Part shown: positions 8,783 to 18,129 of the stretch, in pieces
Layout of the letters: every line of letters begins with the position of its first letter
Position numbering within the stretch: the stretch's first letter is position 1
NCBI RefSeq assembly: GCF_001690275.1
Contig: NZ_LZGW01000045.1
Coordinates: 248,001-312,000, forward strand
From: Gilliamella sp. WF3-4
GTDB lineage: Bacteria > Pseudomonadota > Gammaproteobacteria > Enterobacterales > Orbaceae
Length of the DNA: 64,000 nucleotides
Direction: 5' to 3'
Program-made: the position numbers and the translations under genes
The notes under the pieces: generated by a model
Seen by the model: only the letters and a program-made list of their open reading frames with translations
The model's database searches: none
Told to the model about the DNA's origin: nothing

Positions 8783-9949
8783 TTAAATGTTCTCAAGCGC
8801 TTGCTGTAAATCTTTCAGTAAGTCAGCAATATCTTCCAAACCAACGGAAATTCGCAATAATTGATCTGATATACCTGCTGTTTTTCGTGCTTCAGCACTA
8901 ATCCCTGAATGTGTCATAGTTGCAGGATGGCATACAAGGCTTTCAACACCGCCGAGCGATTGAGCTAAGGTAAAAATATTAAGTGCCTTTAAAAATTTCG
9001 GCATTACATCATCATCGCCAGCTAATTCAAAACTTAGCAAAGAACCAAAACCTTTTTGTTGCTTTTTAGCTATATCATGCCCAAGGTTTGAAGATAACGA
9101 TGGATGGTAAACTTTTGCTATTTTAGGGTGATTAACTAAAAAATCTACAACTTTTTGGGCGTTATCCTGCTGTACTGTTACTCTAGCAGCAAGGGTCCGT
9201 AATCCACGCAATAATAGATAACTATCAAATGATGAAGTAAGCGTACCAATATTATTTGCCCACCATAATACTTCTGTAGCGAGTTGTTGATCTTTAAAAA
9301 CTAAAATGCCAGCGAGTAAATCCGAATGCCCGTTTAAAAATTTGGTACAAGAATGGGTAACAATATCAGCACCAAGTTCTAATGGTTTTTGCAAAATAGG
9401 CGTCATAAAGGTATTATCGACTAAAACCAAAGCGCCAACGTTATGTGCTTGCTGCGCAATTTCTTTAATATCTACAACTCGGAGCAAGGGGTTGCTTGGT
9501 GTTTCAATTAATACTAATTTAGGATATAAACTCAATGTTTCTTGCAATGCGGCAGGATCAGATTGATCAACGAATTTTACCTTAAAGTAGCCTTTTTGGC
9601 TTAAACTATTAAAAAGCCGATAGCTGCCACCATAACAATCATGAGGAGCAACAACTACATCGTTTGGTGCTAATAAGGCAACACTAATAAGGTGGATGGC
9701 AGACATACCGCAGTTAGTTAAAATAGCATCTACACCACCTTCTAATTTTGCAACTGTTTGCTCGACTAAGCGGCGGCTTGGATTTGCTTTTCTTGCATAG
9801 TCAAACTCTCTTGGCTTAGCAAATTCTTCATAACGATAACAAGTAGATGGAGTGATAACTGGTACAACACTGCCATATTGCTCATCAGTATTGAGTCCAC
9901 CACGAACAGCAATGGTTCCTTGGCTTAATTTGTTAAATTGATTAGCCAT
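8783..9949 (-). CDS. metB: Cystathionine gamma-synthase (O-succinylhomoserine thiol-lyase)
   Basis: 388 residues, a PLP enzyme of methionine synthesis that joins cysteine to an activated homoserine. The Cys/Met-metabolism family signature is present: GGVDAILTNCGMSA, APHDCYGGSYRLF, VDNTFMTP and the PLP lysine in HSCTKFLNGHSD (Lys203). The C-terminus carries SLGGVESLVCHPATMTHS and ISVGLED. Length and sequence match enteric MetB better than MetC. The gene diverges from metJ across a run of MetJ half-sites, so it is expected to be repressed when S-adenosylmethionine is plentiful. Confidence 0.95.
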   Translation of the reverse strand: MANQFNKLSQGTIAVRGGLNTDEQYGSVVPVITPSTCYRYEEFAKPREFDYARKANPSRRLVEQTVAKLEGGVDAILTNCGMSAIHLISVALLAPNDVVVAPHDCYGGSYRLFNSLSQKGYFKVKFVDQSDPAALQETLSLYPKLVLIETPSNPLLRVVDIKEIAQQAHNVGALVLVDNTFMTPILQKPLELGADIVTHSCTKFLNGHSDLLAGILVFKDQQLATEVLWWANNIGTLTSSFDSYLLLRGLRTLAARVTVQQDNAQKVVDFLVNHPKIAKVYHPSLSSNLGHDIAKKQQKGFGSLLSFELAGDDDVMPKFLKALNIFTLAQSLGGVESLVCHPATMTHSGISAEARKTAGISDQLLRISVGLEDIADLLKDLQQALENI

Positions 9950-10019
9950 AATAACCTTCCTCTAAATAGTACTTTGTTTAGCTCAAGAATAGATTGTATA
10001 AGAATAACACATTACAAAA

Positions 10020-10051
10020 AGACGTCAACATGTCTAGACGTCTAACTATCT
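10020..10051. promoter_or_regulatory. MetJ operator: four tandem met boxes
   Basis: Four consecutive 8-base units read AGACGTCA, ACATGTCT, AGACGTCT and AACTATCT. The third is the exact MetJ consensus box, and its neighbours match in five to seven positions. They lie 71 bases before the metB start and 79 bases before the metJ start, so one operator can control both. MetJ dimers bind such boxes cooperatively with SAM. Confidence 0.92.
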
Positions 10052-10129
10052 TGGTGTGTAGATTGCAGCAAAATCAAAAAAACGTTAAAATTACCCACAT
10101 TATTTATGATGTAATTTGGTGAAAATATT

Positions 10130-10444
10130 ATGGAATGGAATGGCGAGTATATCAGCCCCTATGCAGAGCATGGCAAAAAAAGCGAGCAAGTAAAAAAAAT
10201 CACAGTGTCAATTCCGTTAAAAGTATTAAAAATATTGACTGATGAGCGCACTCGCCGACAAGTTAATAATTTACGTCATGCAACAAATAGCGAATTATTA
10301 TGTGAAGCTTTTCTTCATGCTTATACTGGTCAACCATTACCTTGCGATGATGATTTACAAAAAGATCGTGAAGACGGTATTCCTGAACAAGCTCAGAAAA
10401 TGATGCGAGATTTAGGTATTGATCCTAACTTACTTGATGAGTAA
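10130..10444 (+). CDS. metJ: Methionine repressor MetJ
   Basis: 104-residue ribbon-helix-helix repressor that uses S-adenosylmethionine as corepressor. The stretch from [16 protein letters not shown] through [10 protein letters not shown] and [12 protein letters not shown] is nearly identical to E. coli MetJ, including the DNA-contacting beta strand KKITVSIP (about 22-29). The C-terminal quarter is more divergent. The divergent metB gene and the met boxes between them support autoregulation. Confidence 0.98.
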   Translation: MEWNGEYISPYAEHGKKSEQVKKITVSIPLKVLKILTDERTRRQVNNLRHATNSELLCEAFLHAYTGQPLPCDDDLQKDREDGIPEQAQKMMRDLGIDPNLLDE

Positions 10445-10497
10445 GTGCCGACTAAATAATCAACAACACTTAAAATAATCAATATTCAAAAACAACA

Positions 10498-10520
10498 AAA
10501 GGCGCATTATGCGCCTTTTA
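10498..10520. terminator. Bidirectional terminator between metJ and rpmE
   Basis: AAAGGCGCA and TGCGCCTTT form a 9-bp stem with a TTA loop, with A-rich sequence on the left and T-rich on the right. This is a good intrinsic terminator in both directions for two convergent genes. Confidence 0.85.
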
Positions 10521-10538
10521 TTTATTAAGCGTTAAAAA

Positions 10539-10754
10539 TTATTTTTTACCGCCAACCATAGCAAAACGTTGCTTGAATTTATCTACACGACCGCCAGTTG
10601 CAACATCACGTTGTTTACCAGTATAGAATGGGTGGCACTCACCACATACGTCAAGATGAATATCATGACCAATAGTCGAATGAGTTTTAATAACATTCCC
10701 ACAAGAGCAAGTTGCGCTAATTGCAGTATATTCTGGATGGATACCTTCTTTCAT
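10539..10754 (-). CDS. rpmE: 50S ribosomal protein L31
   Basis: 71 residues starting [20 protein letters not shown]. The four cysteines of the zinc-binding (C+) form are present: CSC near residues 16-18 and CGEC near 37-40. I chose the ATG at 10752-10754, which has AGAGG eight bases upstream. The frame stays open further upstream, but the extra 17 codons do not resemble L31. The zinc form is usually replaced by a cysteine-free paralogue under zinc starvation; none is seen in this window. Confidence 0.97.
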   Translation of the reverse strand: MKEGIHPEYTAISATCSCGNVIKTHSTIGHDIHLDVCGECHPFYTGKQRDVATGGRVDKFKQRFAMVGGKK

Positions 10755-10894
10755 AATAAACCTCTGTAGTCTGTTTGTGTCGCTATATAAATGGCTATAA
10801 AGCAAAATTTATACACCACACAAGTGTTAAAAAACATGATAAGGTTGCGAATTATACGACCAATGGCTGTTATAATCAAGCCATAAAAAAACAA

Positions 10895-11947
10895 TCAGAC
10901 TGATAGCTGGCCAATTGTGACTTGCAGTTCAATTTTTTCACCATTTCGCAAAACTATAATGGGGACAATCGTTCCTGGTTTCAACTCAGCGATTTGATCC
11001 ATTGTTTCCACAATAGATTTAACTGGCTTATTATTTACCATAATTAAGATATCATTAGCCAGAACACCTGCTTGTAACGAAGGACCTTCTGTATTGGTAA
11101 CTAAAATACCTAATACTATTGGTATCTCACTTGGATTTTGCGTTGGAGCAAATTCTAATCCATCAATACCTATATAACCTCGAATAATTTTGCCATCCTG
11201 AATCAATTTATTCATGATCTTTACAGCTAAAGAAGCTGGAATTGCAAATCCAATACCCTCAGGAATATCATTACCTAGGTTTTTTGCAAAGGTGAGGGTA
11301 TTAATTCCCATTAATTCACCTTTGGTATTAACTAGCGCTCCTCCAGAATTACCATGATTAATTGATGCGTCAGTTTGTATAAAATTCTGTCTTCTATACG
11401 GACTTAACCCATCACGACCTGTAGCGCTAATAATACCTTGTGTTATAGTTTGCCCTATATTGTAAGGATTGCCTATAGCTAACACAACATCTCCAATTTT
11501 GGGCTCACGCTGGGGATTAATGAGTATAGTTGGAATATTAGAGGCATCTATTTTTAATACAGCAATATCAACAAGCTTATCAGAGCCTACTGATAAAGCC
11601 TCGAAAATTCGACCATCTTGTAGTGCAACAATAATTTGTTCTGCATCCTCAACAACGTGATAGTTAGTAATAATATATCCCTGTTTACTCATAATTACTC
11701 CAGAGCCAAGCGGAGTAATTGGGCTATCTTGAGATGTTTGGGAAACAGAATTAATCGAACGACTATAAATGTTAACGACAGCTGGAGCAGCAACGTTGAC
11801 AGCTCTAGAATAGCTTAGTGGACCATCGCTAAAAATTGATCCTGAAAAATTTACTTGATTTCCATTTCGTAACGTAGGAAAAACAATCAATAAGATAATA
11901 GCGAAAATAGTTCCAATTAATATTGACCATAGAATTTTCTTGAGCAT
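10895..11947 (-). CDS. degS: Periplasmic serine endoprotease DegS
   Basis: 350 residues. One N-terminal membrane anchor (about 5-24) is followed by a trypsin-like protease with His97 (TNYHVV), Asp127 (DIAVLKI) and Ser201 (GNSGGA), then a single PDZ domain (about 255-350). This is the architecture of DegS, which cuts the anti-sigma factor RseA when its PDZ domain binds misfolded porin tails. RseA is not in this window. It lies downstream of degQ on the same strand, as in E. coli, with a hairpin in the 110-base gap. Confidence 0.95.
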   Translation of the reverse strand: MLKKILWSILIGTIFAIILLIVFPTLRNGNQVNFSGSIFSDGPLSYSRAVNVAAPAVVNIYSRSINSVSQTSQDSPITPLGSGVIMSKQGYIITNYHVVEDAEQIIVALQDGRIFEALSVGSDKLVDIAVLKIDASNIPTILINPQREPKIGDVVLAIGNPYNIGQTITQGIISATGRDGLSPYRRQNFIQTDASINHGNSGGALVNTKGELMGINTLTFAKNLGNDIPEGIGFAIPASLAVKIMNKLIQDGKIIRGYIGIDGLEFAPTQNPSEIPIVLGILVTNTEGPSLQAGVLANDILIMVNNKPVKSIVETMDQIAELKPGTIVPIIVLRNGEKIELQVTIGQLSV

Positions 11948-12016
11948 TGGAATCAGAATGATAGAGGGAACAATGGTTAGAATTTTAACACATCTATATA
12001 AGGGTTAAAATGATGT

Positions 12017-12044
12017 TTTCATCGATGCCTAAACATCGATGAAA
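12017..12044 (-). terminator. Hairpin between degQ and degS
   Basis: TTTCATCGATG (12017-12027) and CATCGATGAAA (12034-12044) form a perfect 11-bp stem with a 6-base loop just after the degQ stop. The leftward continuation contains a short T-run (ATTTTAA) only after a gap, so it may terminate partially or stabilise the degQ transcript. Confidence 0.55.
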
Positions 12045-12057
12045 TAAAGCAAAATAA

Positions 12058-13431
12058 TTACCGTAAAATCAAATATAAGCGGCTATTGCCACGAATAATA
12101 TTCAATGCAATTACAGATGGGCTACTATCAATAATTTTGCGAAGATCTGCAATATTAGTTATTCTTTCTTTATTAACCCCAGTAATAAGATCTCCTTCTT
12201 GCAAGCTAAGTCGAGATGCTGGCGAGTTTTTAATGAGTTTTTCTATTAAAACGCCTTTTTGCCCTTTAATTTCCCCATTACTAAGTGTTGCACCATCAAG
12301 AGCTGTATGAAGTGATTTTGCTTCGGTTACTGCCTCATCACTGTTTTTGAGTTTTACCTCAACAGACATTTTTTTACCATCTCGAATTAAGCCTAATGTT
12401 ACAGTTCGCCCTGCGCCTGTTGTTGCAATCTTTGCACGTAATTGAGCAAAACTATCAATAGGTTTACTGTCCATCGAAATAATGATATCGCCAGATTTAA
12501 TTCCTGCAGCCTGCGCAGCTGAGTTTTCTATCACCTCACTAACAAAAGCGCCCTTTTGAACATCAACATCAAATGCTTTTGCTATATCTGATGTTAGCTC
12601 ATTCCCTTTGATTCCTAACACGCCACGTTTAACTTCACCAAACTCAATAAGTTGCGAAGTTAAGCTTTTCACCATATTACTAGGAATAGCAAACCCGATA
12701 CCTATATTCCCACCGTTTGGTGCAATAATCGCTGTATTAATACCAACAAGTTCACCATTTAAATTAATAAGTGCGCCTCCAGAATTCCCTTGGTTAATTG
12801 AAGCATCTGTTTGGATAAAATTTTCGAAACCATTCATATTAAGCCCACTGCGAGCCAAAGCAGAAATGATCCCCGAAGTAACCGTTTGACCAATGCCAAA
12901 TGGATTACCAATCGCAACAGCATAATCGCCAACACGTAAATTATCCGAATCCGCCAATTTAATTGCCGTTAATTTTTTTGCATCATCGATTTTAAGTAAT
13001 GCAATATCACTTTGTGGATCTTTGCCGATTAATTTCGCTTTAAATTCATGCCCATCATTTAGAGCAACCGTAATTTTATCGGCACCATCAATAACATGGT
13101 TATTGGTAACAACATAACCTTTTTCAGCATCAATAATCACACCTGATCCTAACCCTGTAAAAGATCTCGATTGGCTATCAGGATAACCAAAAAATCGTCT
13201 AAATTCCTCTGGCATATTATTTTGCATTTGAGTAGTGCCTTCAACTTTAATACTAACAACGGAAGGCAATACCGTTTCTAGCATAGGTGCTAAACTGGGA
13301 AGCTGAGCACTGTTCTCAGTTGTCATAGAAGGAAAAGAAGCATAAGCATTCGGAAGTGTAGATAAACTTATTCCTAAACTTAAAGCTAAAATACTTAGCA
13401 ATTTTTTTCGATCTTTTAATGAATTAATCAT
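12058..13431 (-). CDS. degQ: Periplasmic Do-like serine protease DegQ
   Basis: 457 residues. A signal peptide (about 1-31, ending in AYA) is followed by a protease domain with His112 (TNNHVI), Asp142 (SDIALLKI) and Ser217 (GNSGGA), and two PDZ domains (about 255-355 and 370-457). The size matches DegQ (455 in E. coli) rather than the longer DegP, and the zapG-degQ-degS order agrees. It degrades or refolds misfolded envelope proteins. The regulatory LA loop between residues 65 and 92 is short, as in DegQ. Confidence 0.93.
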   Translation of the reverse strand: MINSLKDRKKLLSILALSLGISLSTLPNAYASFPSMTTENSAQLPSLAPMLETVLPSVVSIKVEGTTQMQNNMPEEFRRFFGYPDSQSRSFTGLGSGVIIDAEKGYVVTNNHVIDGADKITVALNDGHEFKAKLIGKDPQSDIALLKIDDAKKLTAIKLADSDNLRVGDYAVAIGNPFGIGQTVTSGIISALARSGLNMNGFENFIQTDASINQGNSGGALINLNGELVGINTAIIAPNGGNIGIGFAIPSNMVKSLTSQLIEFGEVKRGVLGIKGNELTSDIAKAFDVDVQKGAFVSEVIENSAAQAAGIKSGDIIISMDSKPIDSFAQLRAKIATTGAGRTVTLGLIRDGKKMSVEVKLKNSDEAVTEAKSLHTALDGATLSNGEIKGQKGVLIEKLIKNSPASRLSLQEGDLITGVNKERITNIADLRKIIDSSPSVIALNIIRGNSRLYLILR

Positions 13432-13510
13432 CTTATAACTCTCGCTTTTACAAAATTAATCTCTATAAAAATGCTTTGCCATTGGTTAACGGCGTATTAA
13501 ACTATAATTG

Positions 13511-13915
13511 TTAAGATTTATTTTCATCTGTTTTAAATAAACCAGAAGAATTATCCGAATAGTCTCTAGGTTGCTTATCAAGCGTAATTTCTTTTGTTTC
13601 ATCGGGATTAGAGCTAGAGTCAAAATCCAAAGATGCAACGTTATCACTATCAATAAATTGACCAGAGCTTTCAGCCATATGTTGATAAAGACGGCGAAAA
13701 TCTTTAGCCATATTATCCAATATTTCTGCACTATGAGAAAAATGTTTAGCAATCATTTGTTTTTGTGCTATTAATTCATCTTTTGTTTGATCTAACTCTT
13801 GTTTTACTTTGGCATATTTACGAGCTTTAGGGCTAATGACGCTTATAAAAATAAAACCAATAATAAAGCCGATTACTAATCCAATTATAAGATAAGTCAG
13901 CATATCTCTATCCAT
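13511..13915 (-). CDS. zapG: Cell-division/envelope protein ZapG (YhcB, DUF1043)
   Basis: 134 residues. One N-terminal membrane helix (about 6-26) is followed by a coiled coil (about 35-85) containing the conserved AEILDNMAKDFRRLYQHMAESS, a disordered tail, and the family's C-terminal PRDYSDNSSGL motif. This matches YhcB/ZapG, which links envelope growth to the divisome in E. coli. GGGAG precedes the ATG. It is directly upstream of degQ, the same order as in E. coli. Confidence 0.93.
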   Translation of the reverse strand: MDRDMLTYLIIGLVIGFIIGFIFISVISPKARKYAKVKQELDQTKDELIAQKQMIAKHFSHSAEILDNMAKDFRRLYQHMAESSGQFIDSDNVASLDFDSSSNPDETKEITLDKQPRDYSDNSSGLFKTDENKS

Positions 13916-13977
13916 AATTCACTCCCTGTATTTTTAATATATATAATTTTATAAAATTGAAAATCAATTGCCAGCAC

Positions 13978-14439
13978 TTATTTTGCATGGTTGGCAAGTT
14001 TTATCAATTGTTTTTTTAGCTTTTCTGGGGCATTTTCAGCTAATGCATATAAAAGTTTTGCACTTGCGGGCGTTATTACACTCGAAGTCAAAGACGATTT
14101 AGATTTCTGAAAATTACACTCCGCCAATTTTACAAAAATATTCGGATTAATCTGATATTGGATAGAAGATAAAGAAGGTAAGATACTTGTTCGTATGCTC
14201 GATATTAAATTACTTTGTTCATATTTCAATCTCGTCAACCAACTAGCTGAACTTACTTCTAAAATCAACACTCCATTCCGATAATTAGCAACTTTGCATT
14301 GTTGATTCAATGGTGATGGCAATAAATCGTTGATAGCCTTATTCAAGGTTCTTAATGCATTAGTTCTATCTTGAATCTTAGACAAACAAGAGGTTTTTGT
14401 CAAAATTGACGTTAATTTTTCTGGTTGGTTAAAACGCAT
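13978..14439 (-). CDS. DUF721/DciA-like protein
   Basis: 153 residues. Residues about 10-105 carry the DUF721 pattern: an N-terminal helical segment, then NYRNGVLILEVSSASWLTRLKYEQSNLISSI, the typical strand-helix 'W-x-x-x-L' core. DciA-type DUF721 proteins help load the replicative helicase in bacteria without DnaC. The C-terminal 45 residues are lysine- and serine-rich. GAGAGGA precedes the ATG. Orthology to DciA is likely but not certain, because gammaproteobacterial DUF721 proteins are divergent. No partner gene adjoins it. Confidence 0.75.
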   Translation of the reverse strand: MRFNQPEKLTSILTKTSCLSKIQDRTNALRTLNKAINDLLPSPLNQQCKVANYRNGVLILEVSSASWLTRLKYEQSNLISSIRTSILPSLSSIQYQINPNIFVKLAECNFQKSKSSLTSSVITPASAKLLYALAENAPEKLKKQLIKLANHAK

Positions 14440-14661
14440 ATCTTGGCATCCTCTCTTTTCTCAATCAATAAAAATAAATTTCTTCTAAAAACCAAAAAAA
14501 GAATTAGCCTAATAATTTACCTTATTTATAATCAAAAGTCTTATTGAAAATAATTTATTTACAGTTTCTGCATAACTTTACGAAAAGAAAACAATAATTA
14601 GTAATTATAAATAATAGATAAAATTCATGTAATTTCTAATTATATATTATTAAGAAAAATA

Positions 14662-14697
14662 AAAAGGTTAACAACAAAGCATGGTTATTAACCTTTT
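14662..14697 (-). terminator. Terminator after the GntP-family gene
   Basis: AAAAGGTTAA (14662-14671) and TTAACCTTTT (14688-14697) form a perfect 10-bp stem with a 16-base loop. Reading leftward it is followed by TTTATTTTTCTT, 15 bases after the transporter stop. The rest of 14440-14711 is AT-rich with no gene seen. Confidence 0.8.
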
Positions 14698-14711
14698 GAA
14701 AATAGTTACAA

Positions 14712-16055
14712 TTAAGCAAAGATACTTATTATAAGCACAACAATTAACCCAATAATCGAATTAATTAGCTCTAATAGCCCCCATGTTTTTAAAGTATCTT
14801 TAATTGATAAATCAAAGTAGCCTTTGAATAGCCAGAAAGATGCATCATTAATGTGAGTTAATGTATTAGAGCCGGCAGCCGTTGCAAGCACAAGTAATGC
14901 AGGATTAACTCCATGCATAGTCCCTGTAGCAGAATCAATAACTGCTGCTCCGATAATCCCTGCAGCAGTCATTGCTGAGACAACACCTTGCCCTGTGGTT
15001 AAACGAATTAATATAGTAATTAACCATGCCATAATATAAGGAGATATACCTCCAGCTGACATTAATTGACCAATAGTATCACCAATACCTGTATCTATTA
15101 TAATTTGTTTTAGTGCACCACCAGCACCAATAATTAATACAACCATTGCAATGCCCTTAACGGCATTATCAAAAGAACGCATAATCCATTCCATTGAATG
15201 ATTAAGTTTTTTTCCAAATAATATAAATGCAGTAATCATGGCGATAAACATCGCAATTTGAGATGATCCGAGAAAATTGAGAATAGAATAGGTGATCGTT
15301 TTCTTATCCAACCATATATTTGCGATTGTTGTTGCAATCATAATATAAGCAGGAATCAAAGGAACAGAAATTGATGTAAAAAACGATGGAAGATTATTTT
15401 CATCTATGGGATTTTCAGATTGTAAAAATTCAGGTGTCGGTCTTTCTAAATTACCTAAAAATTTAGGAAGAATCAGACCTGCACAAATTACAGATGGAAT
15501 AGCAACAATCAATCCATAAATATAAACCATTCCCATATCCGCACCATAGGCATCAACTAGTGCAACTGGTCCTGGTTGTGGTGGAAACAACGAATGAGCA
15601 GTAGTTGCCGCAGCGACACCTGGAATAGCCAATTTTAAAAATGGAATTTTAGCTTCTTTAGCTAAAGCAATTACTAATGGAGCCAATATGATAAATGCTG
15701 CTTCATAGAACATCGCTAGGCCAAATATAAGCCCCATGATAATAATAGCTAATTTTACATATTTTATGCCTAGCTGTTTTAATAGTGTTTGTGCAATTTG
15801 ATGAGCAGCACCAGAATCAACCATTAATTTTCCAATAACAGCACCAAATACAACAATAATAGCAAGCTCACCAAGCGTATGCCCAAATCCTAACTTGATT
15901 GTTTTAAGAATGCTTAGTAAATCCATTTTAGCCATCAATCCTACAAATATTGCAGCAGCTAATAATGCAATCATTGAGTTGATTTTAAAACGAATATTTA
16001 AAAGTAACATTAATCCTATGCCAAGAATAACCCAAAGAATATTTAGAAACTCCAT
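14712..16055 (-). CDS. gntP: Gluconate/sugar-acid permease, GntP family
   Basis: 447 residues with about 12-14 membrane segments and GntP-family signatures: [15 protein letters not shown] (about 115-129), [14 protein letters not shown] (about 154-167), [13 protein letters not shown] (about 354-366) and [12 protein letters not shown] near the C-terminus. Family members import gluconate, idonate or, for E. coli GntP, probably fructuronate. In E. coli gntP is beside uxuAB-uxuR; here it is next to uxuR with uxuA beyond, so a uronate-related substrate is likely. Substrate is inferred from context, the family from sequence. Confidence 0.88.
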   Translation of the reverse strand: MEFLNILWVILGIGLMLLLNIRFKINSMIALLAAAIFVGLMAKMDLLSILKTIKLGFGHTLGELAIIVVFGAVIGKLMVDSGAAHQIAQTLLKQLGIKYVKLAIIIMGLIFGLAMFYEAAFIILAPLVIALAKEAKIPFLKLAIPGVAAATTAHSLFPPQPGPVALVDAYGADMGMVYIYGLIVAIPSVICAGLILPKFLGNLERPTPEFLQSENPIDENNLPSFFTSISVPLIPAYIMIATTIANIWLDKKTITYSILNFLGSSQIAMFIAMITAFILFGKKLNHSMEWIMRSFDNAVKGIAMVVLIIGAGGALKQIIIDTGIGDTIGQLMSAGGISPYIMAWLITILIRLTTGQGVVSAMTAAGIIGAAVIDSATGTMHGVNPALLVLATAAGSNTLTHINDASFWLFKGYFDLSIKDTLKTWGLLELINSIIGLIVVLIISIFA

Positions 16056-16536
16056 AAATCATAACCCCTATTTAAATTTTATTGTTATTGGTGAAACACT
16101 AATTTGACAAAAAATAATTATTAATAATTTACTTAGTACTAAATCTTATGATTGATAGGTAATATTTAGTAACTTAGTCTTTAAACTTTGTATTTTTAAA
16201 AAGATCTGAACCAAATTGAGGTAAAACTGAGATCACTAGTTCGCCGATATCTCTATGTAATTTTAAAGTTTAATGACAGTACTTATTTTATTGGTTAGAC
16301 ATATTTCCATTTATAAAATTAATTTGCACTATTGTTTGGATTAGATTGTGATCTGGATCACTATAATTGGTTTAGTTTGTGTCGTATTGATAATATAAAT
16401 AATGTGTCGTTAATAGTTGGTATTCTAGTTTCATGACATAATTAACAATGAAAAATATTAAATATTCTGCTAAATGGGATAACTAGCGTATAATTTATTG
16501 CGCTAATTAATATAGTTACTAAAAAAGGGCAATAAA
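16056..16536. promoter_or_regulatory. Divergent gntP/uxuR control region with a degenerate copy elsewhere
   Basis: This 481-base gene-free region carries a strong CRP-like site. Its part from about 16215 to 16330 resembles 17780-17900, the divergent region in front of the uxuB fragment. Both share ATTGAGGTAAA, GTTTAATGACAG, GACATATTT and CATTTATAAAATTAA in the same order. The left end of the shared stretch corresponds to uxuB 5' coding sequence in the other copy. A duplicated uxuB/uxuR divergon that lost parts on each side is the simplest reading. Confidence 0.6.
16347..16362. promoter_or_regulatory. Strong candidate CRP site in the gntP/uxuR region
   Basis: TGTGATCTGGATCACT matches TGTGA-N6-TCACA at nine of ten conserved bases and is itself nearly palindromic. 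It is placed between divergent sugar-acid genes, which are commonly CRP-controlled. An ATTGGT half-site resembling UxuR/ExuR boxes follows within ten bases. Confidence 0.65.
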
Positions 16537-17298
16537 ATGCAATCATCTAGTCGTCTTTATCAAGCAATTGGTAATGAGCTAAAGTTTTTGTTGAAAAATG
16601 GCACATATAAAATTGGCGATCGATTACCACCAGAAAGAGATATTGCTGAAACATTTAGTGTAAGTCGCACAGTAGTGCGTGAAGCATTAATCATGCTAGA
16701 ACTTGAGAATTTGATTACAGTAAAAAAAGGATCTGGTGTTTATGTAATTGGTTTACCTGATGCAACGTTATCTGAGCAGAATAAACAAATAGAAGAAAAT
16801 GATTTTGGACCATTTGAATTATTACAAGCAAGGCAATTAATTGAGAGTAATATTGCAGCATTTGCAGCATCTCAAATAGTGAAAGCTGATGTAGTAAAGC
16901 TTAGAGCTATTTTGGAGCAAGAGCGACAAATTTTACAAAATAACATACTTGATGATTATAGTGCAGATGAAATGTTTCATATTACAATTGCAAAAGCAAC
17001 GAAAAACGCTGTATTAGAAGATTTACTCAACGATCTATGGAAAAAACGGAATGCGAGTAAAATGTGGGATCAACTTCATAATCGTATTACCGATAATAGT
17101 TACCGAAAAAAATGGCTTGATGATCACGAAAAAATTTTGCAAGCATTGCAAGTTAAAGATGCAAAAGCAGCACGGCAAGCTATGTGGCAGCATTTAGAAA
17201 ATGTTAAACAAACATTAATGACGGTGTCAGATAGTGAAGATCCTAATTTTGATGGCTATTTATTTGACTCTATTCCAGTTACCATTGTTAACCAATAG
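16537..17298 (+). CDS. uxuR: GntR/FadR-family regulator, UxuR-like
   Basis: 253 residues. An N-terminal winged helix (about 5-75) with YKIGDRLPPERDIAETFSVSRTVVREALIMLE is close to UxuR/ExuR, and an all-helical FCD effector domain (about 95-235) follows. UxuR represses hexuronate genes and is released by fructuronate. AAAAAAGGGC lies before the ATG. It diverges from gntP and precedes the uxu remnants and uxuA on the same strand. The C-terminal FDGYLFDSIPVTIVNQ has a decayed copy at 18279-18332. Confidence 0.88.
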   Translation: MQSSSRLYQAIGNELKFLLKNGTYKIGDRLPPERDIAETFSVSRTVVREALIMLELENLITVKKGSGVYVIGLPDATLSEQNKQIEENDFGPFELLQARQLIESNIAAFAASQIVKADVVKLRAILEQERQILQNNILDDYSADEMFHITIAKATKNAVLEDLLNDLWKKRNASKMWDQLHNRITDNSYRKKWLDDHEKILQALQVKDAKAARQAMWQHLENVKQTLMTVSDSEDPNFDGYLFDSIPVTIVNQ

Positions 17299-17474
17299 TA
17301 AATATCATTATAGTACGTAGATTTTCTTTTTAGACAGTTGACTAAAATTTAGAATTAAAAAGCATTAGCAAAAAAGCAATAAAAAATTGACAAAAACTGA
17401 CAAATAAAGTCGAAAGCATTGTATTTGTCAGTTAAGAGTAATAAACGATCATTGATTGGCCTTTAATTAGGATA

Positions 17475-17640
17475 TACTATGCTAACTTTTATTTTCTCTA
17501 ATAAATGTCCATAAAACAACAGCGCCTATCACATCAAAAAAAGCTAACGCGATAAAAAATGGGCCATAACCAATAACACTTACAAAGGCTCCAATAAATA
17601 AATTAAAAATCATCTGTCCTGACCATGCATATGCACCTTG
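17475..17640 (-). pseudogene. C-terminal remnant of an MFS transporter (ExuT-like)
   Basis: Reading leftward from about 17640, the frame gives [29 protein letters not shown] and FDVIGAVVLWTFI, then a stop. This is the last two helices of an MFS permease, similar to hexuronate transporter ExuT. It has no start and no upstream two thirds. It is joined out of frame to the uxuB fragment at about 17640. It looks like the distal side of a deletion that once removed most of uxuB and most of the transporter gene. Confidence 0.7.
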
Positions 17641-17821
17641 TCATACTATCACAAATTGCCCAGTCGCTTTTTCCTGTATTTAATAATCGATCTATAAACA
17701 AAGCTTGATGAGCTCGGTGAAAAGCACCAAAACCCAAATGAACAATTCTAGATGCTATCGCTTTCCTATCATATATTGGATGGTTTTTTATAAATTGAGG
17801 TAAAGTCGAAATTTTTAGCAT
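17640..17821 (-). pseudogene. N-terminal remnant of fructuronate reductase (uxuB)
   Basis: From the ATG at 17819-17821 the frame reads [15 protein letters not shown] then [19 protein letters not shown]. This is the nucleotide-binding start of the mannitol dehydrogenase/UxuB family, which normally runs to about 480 residues. Homology stops after about 60 codons at the sequence encoding SDWAICD, where an unrelated transporter end begins in another frame. The extra upstream codons of the open frame (to 17860) do not match the family. It is non-functional here; a full uxuB may exist elsewhere. Confidence 0.8.
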
Positions 17822-17992
17822 ATTTATATCACCATTTAGTTTTAAGTTTAATGACAGCATTTATTTATTGGCTAGACATATTTTCATTTATAAAATTAAA
17901 TTCCACTACTATTTTGATGGAATTGCGATCAATACCACTATGTTGAGTTTATTTTTATTTAATATTGACAATAGAAATACTCTAATATTAAT

Positions 17993-18006
17993 ATTGGTGT
18001 GCCAAT
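17993..18006. promoter_or_regulatory. Candidate UxuR/ExuR-type operator
   Basis: ATTGG-TGTG-CCAAT is an inverted repeat resembling the AATTGGT/ACCAATT boxes of UxuR and ExuR. It lies about 390 bases before uxuA and just before the dead second regulator, in the partially duplicated control region. Whether it still controls uxuA depends on where that promoter is, which cannot be seen. Confidence 0.4.
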
Positions 18007-18129
18007 TTGATGGTGTGTTTAATAAGGTTAAAATATTAATATAGCCTGACTAAATGCCATAATTAATAATATTTAGAAATTAAGGGAGCATCTAGCTATC
18101 TACCTTTTACGAACCAAGCAGATTAAATA

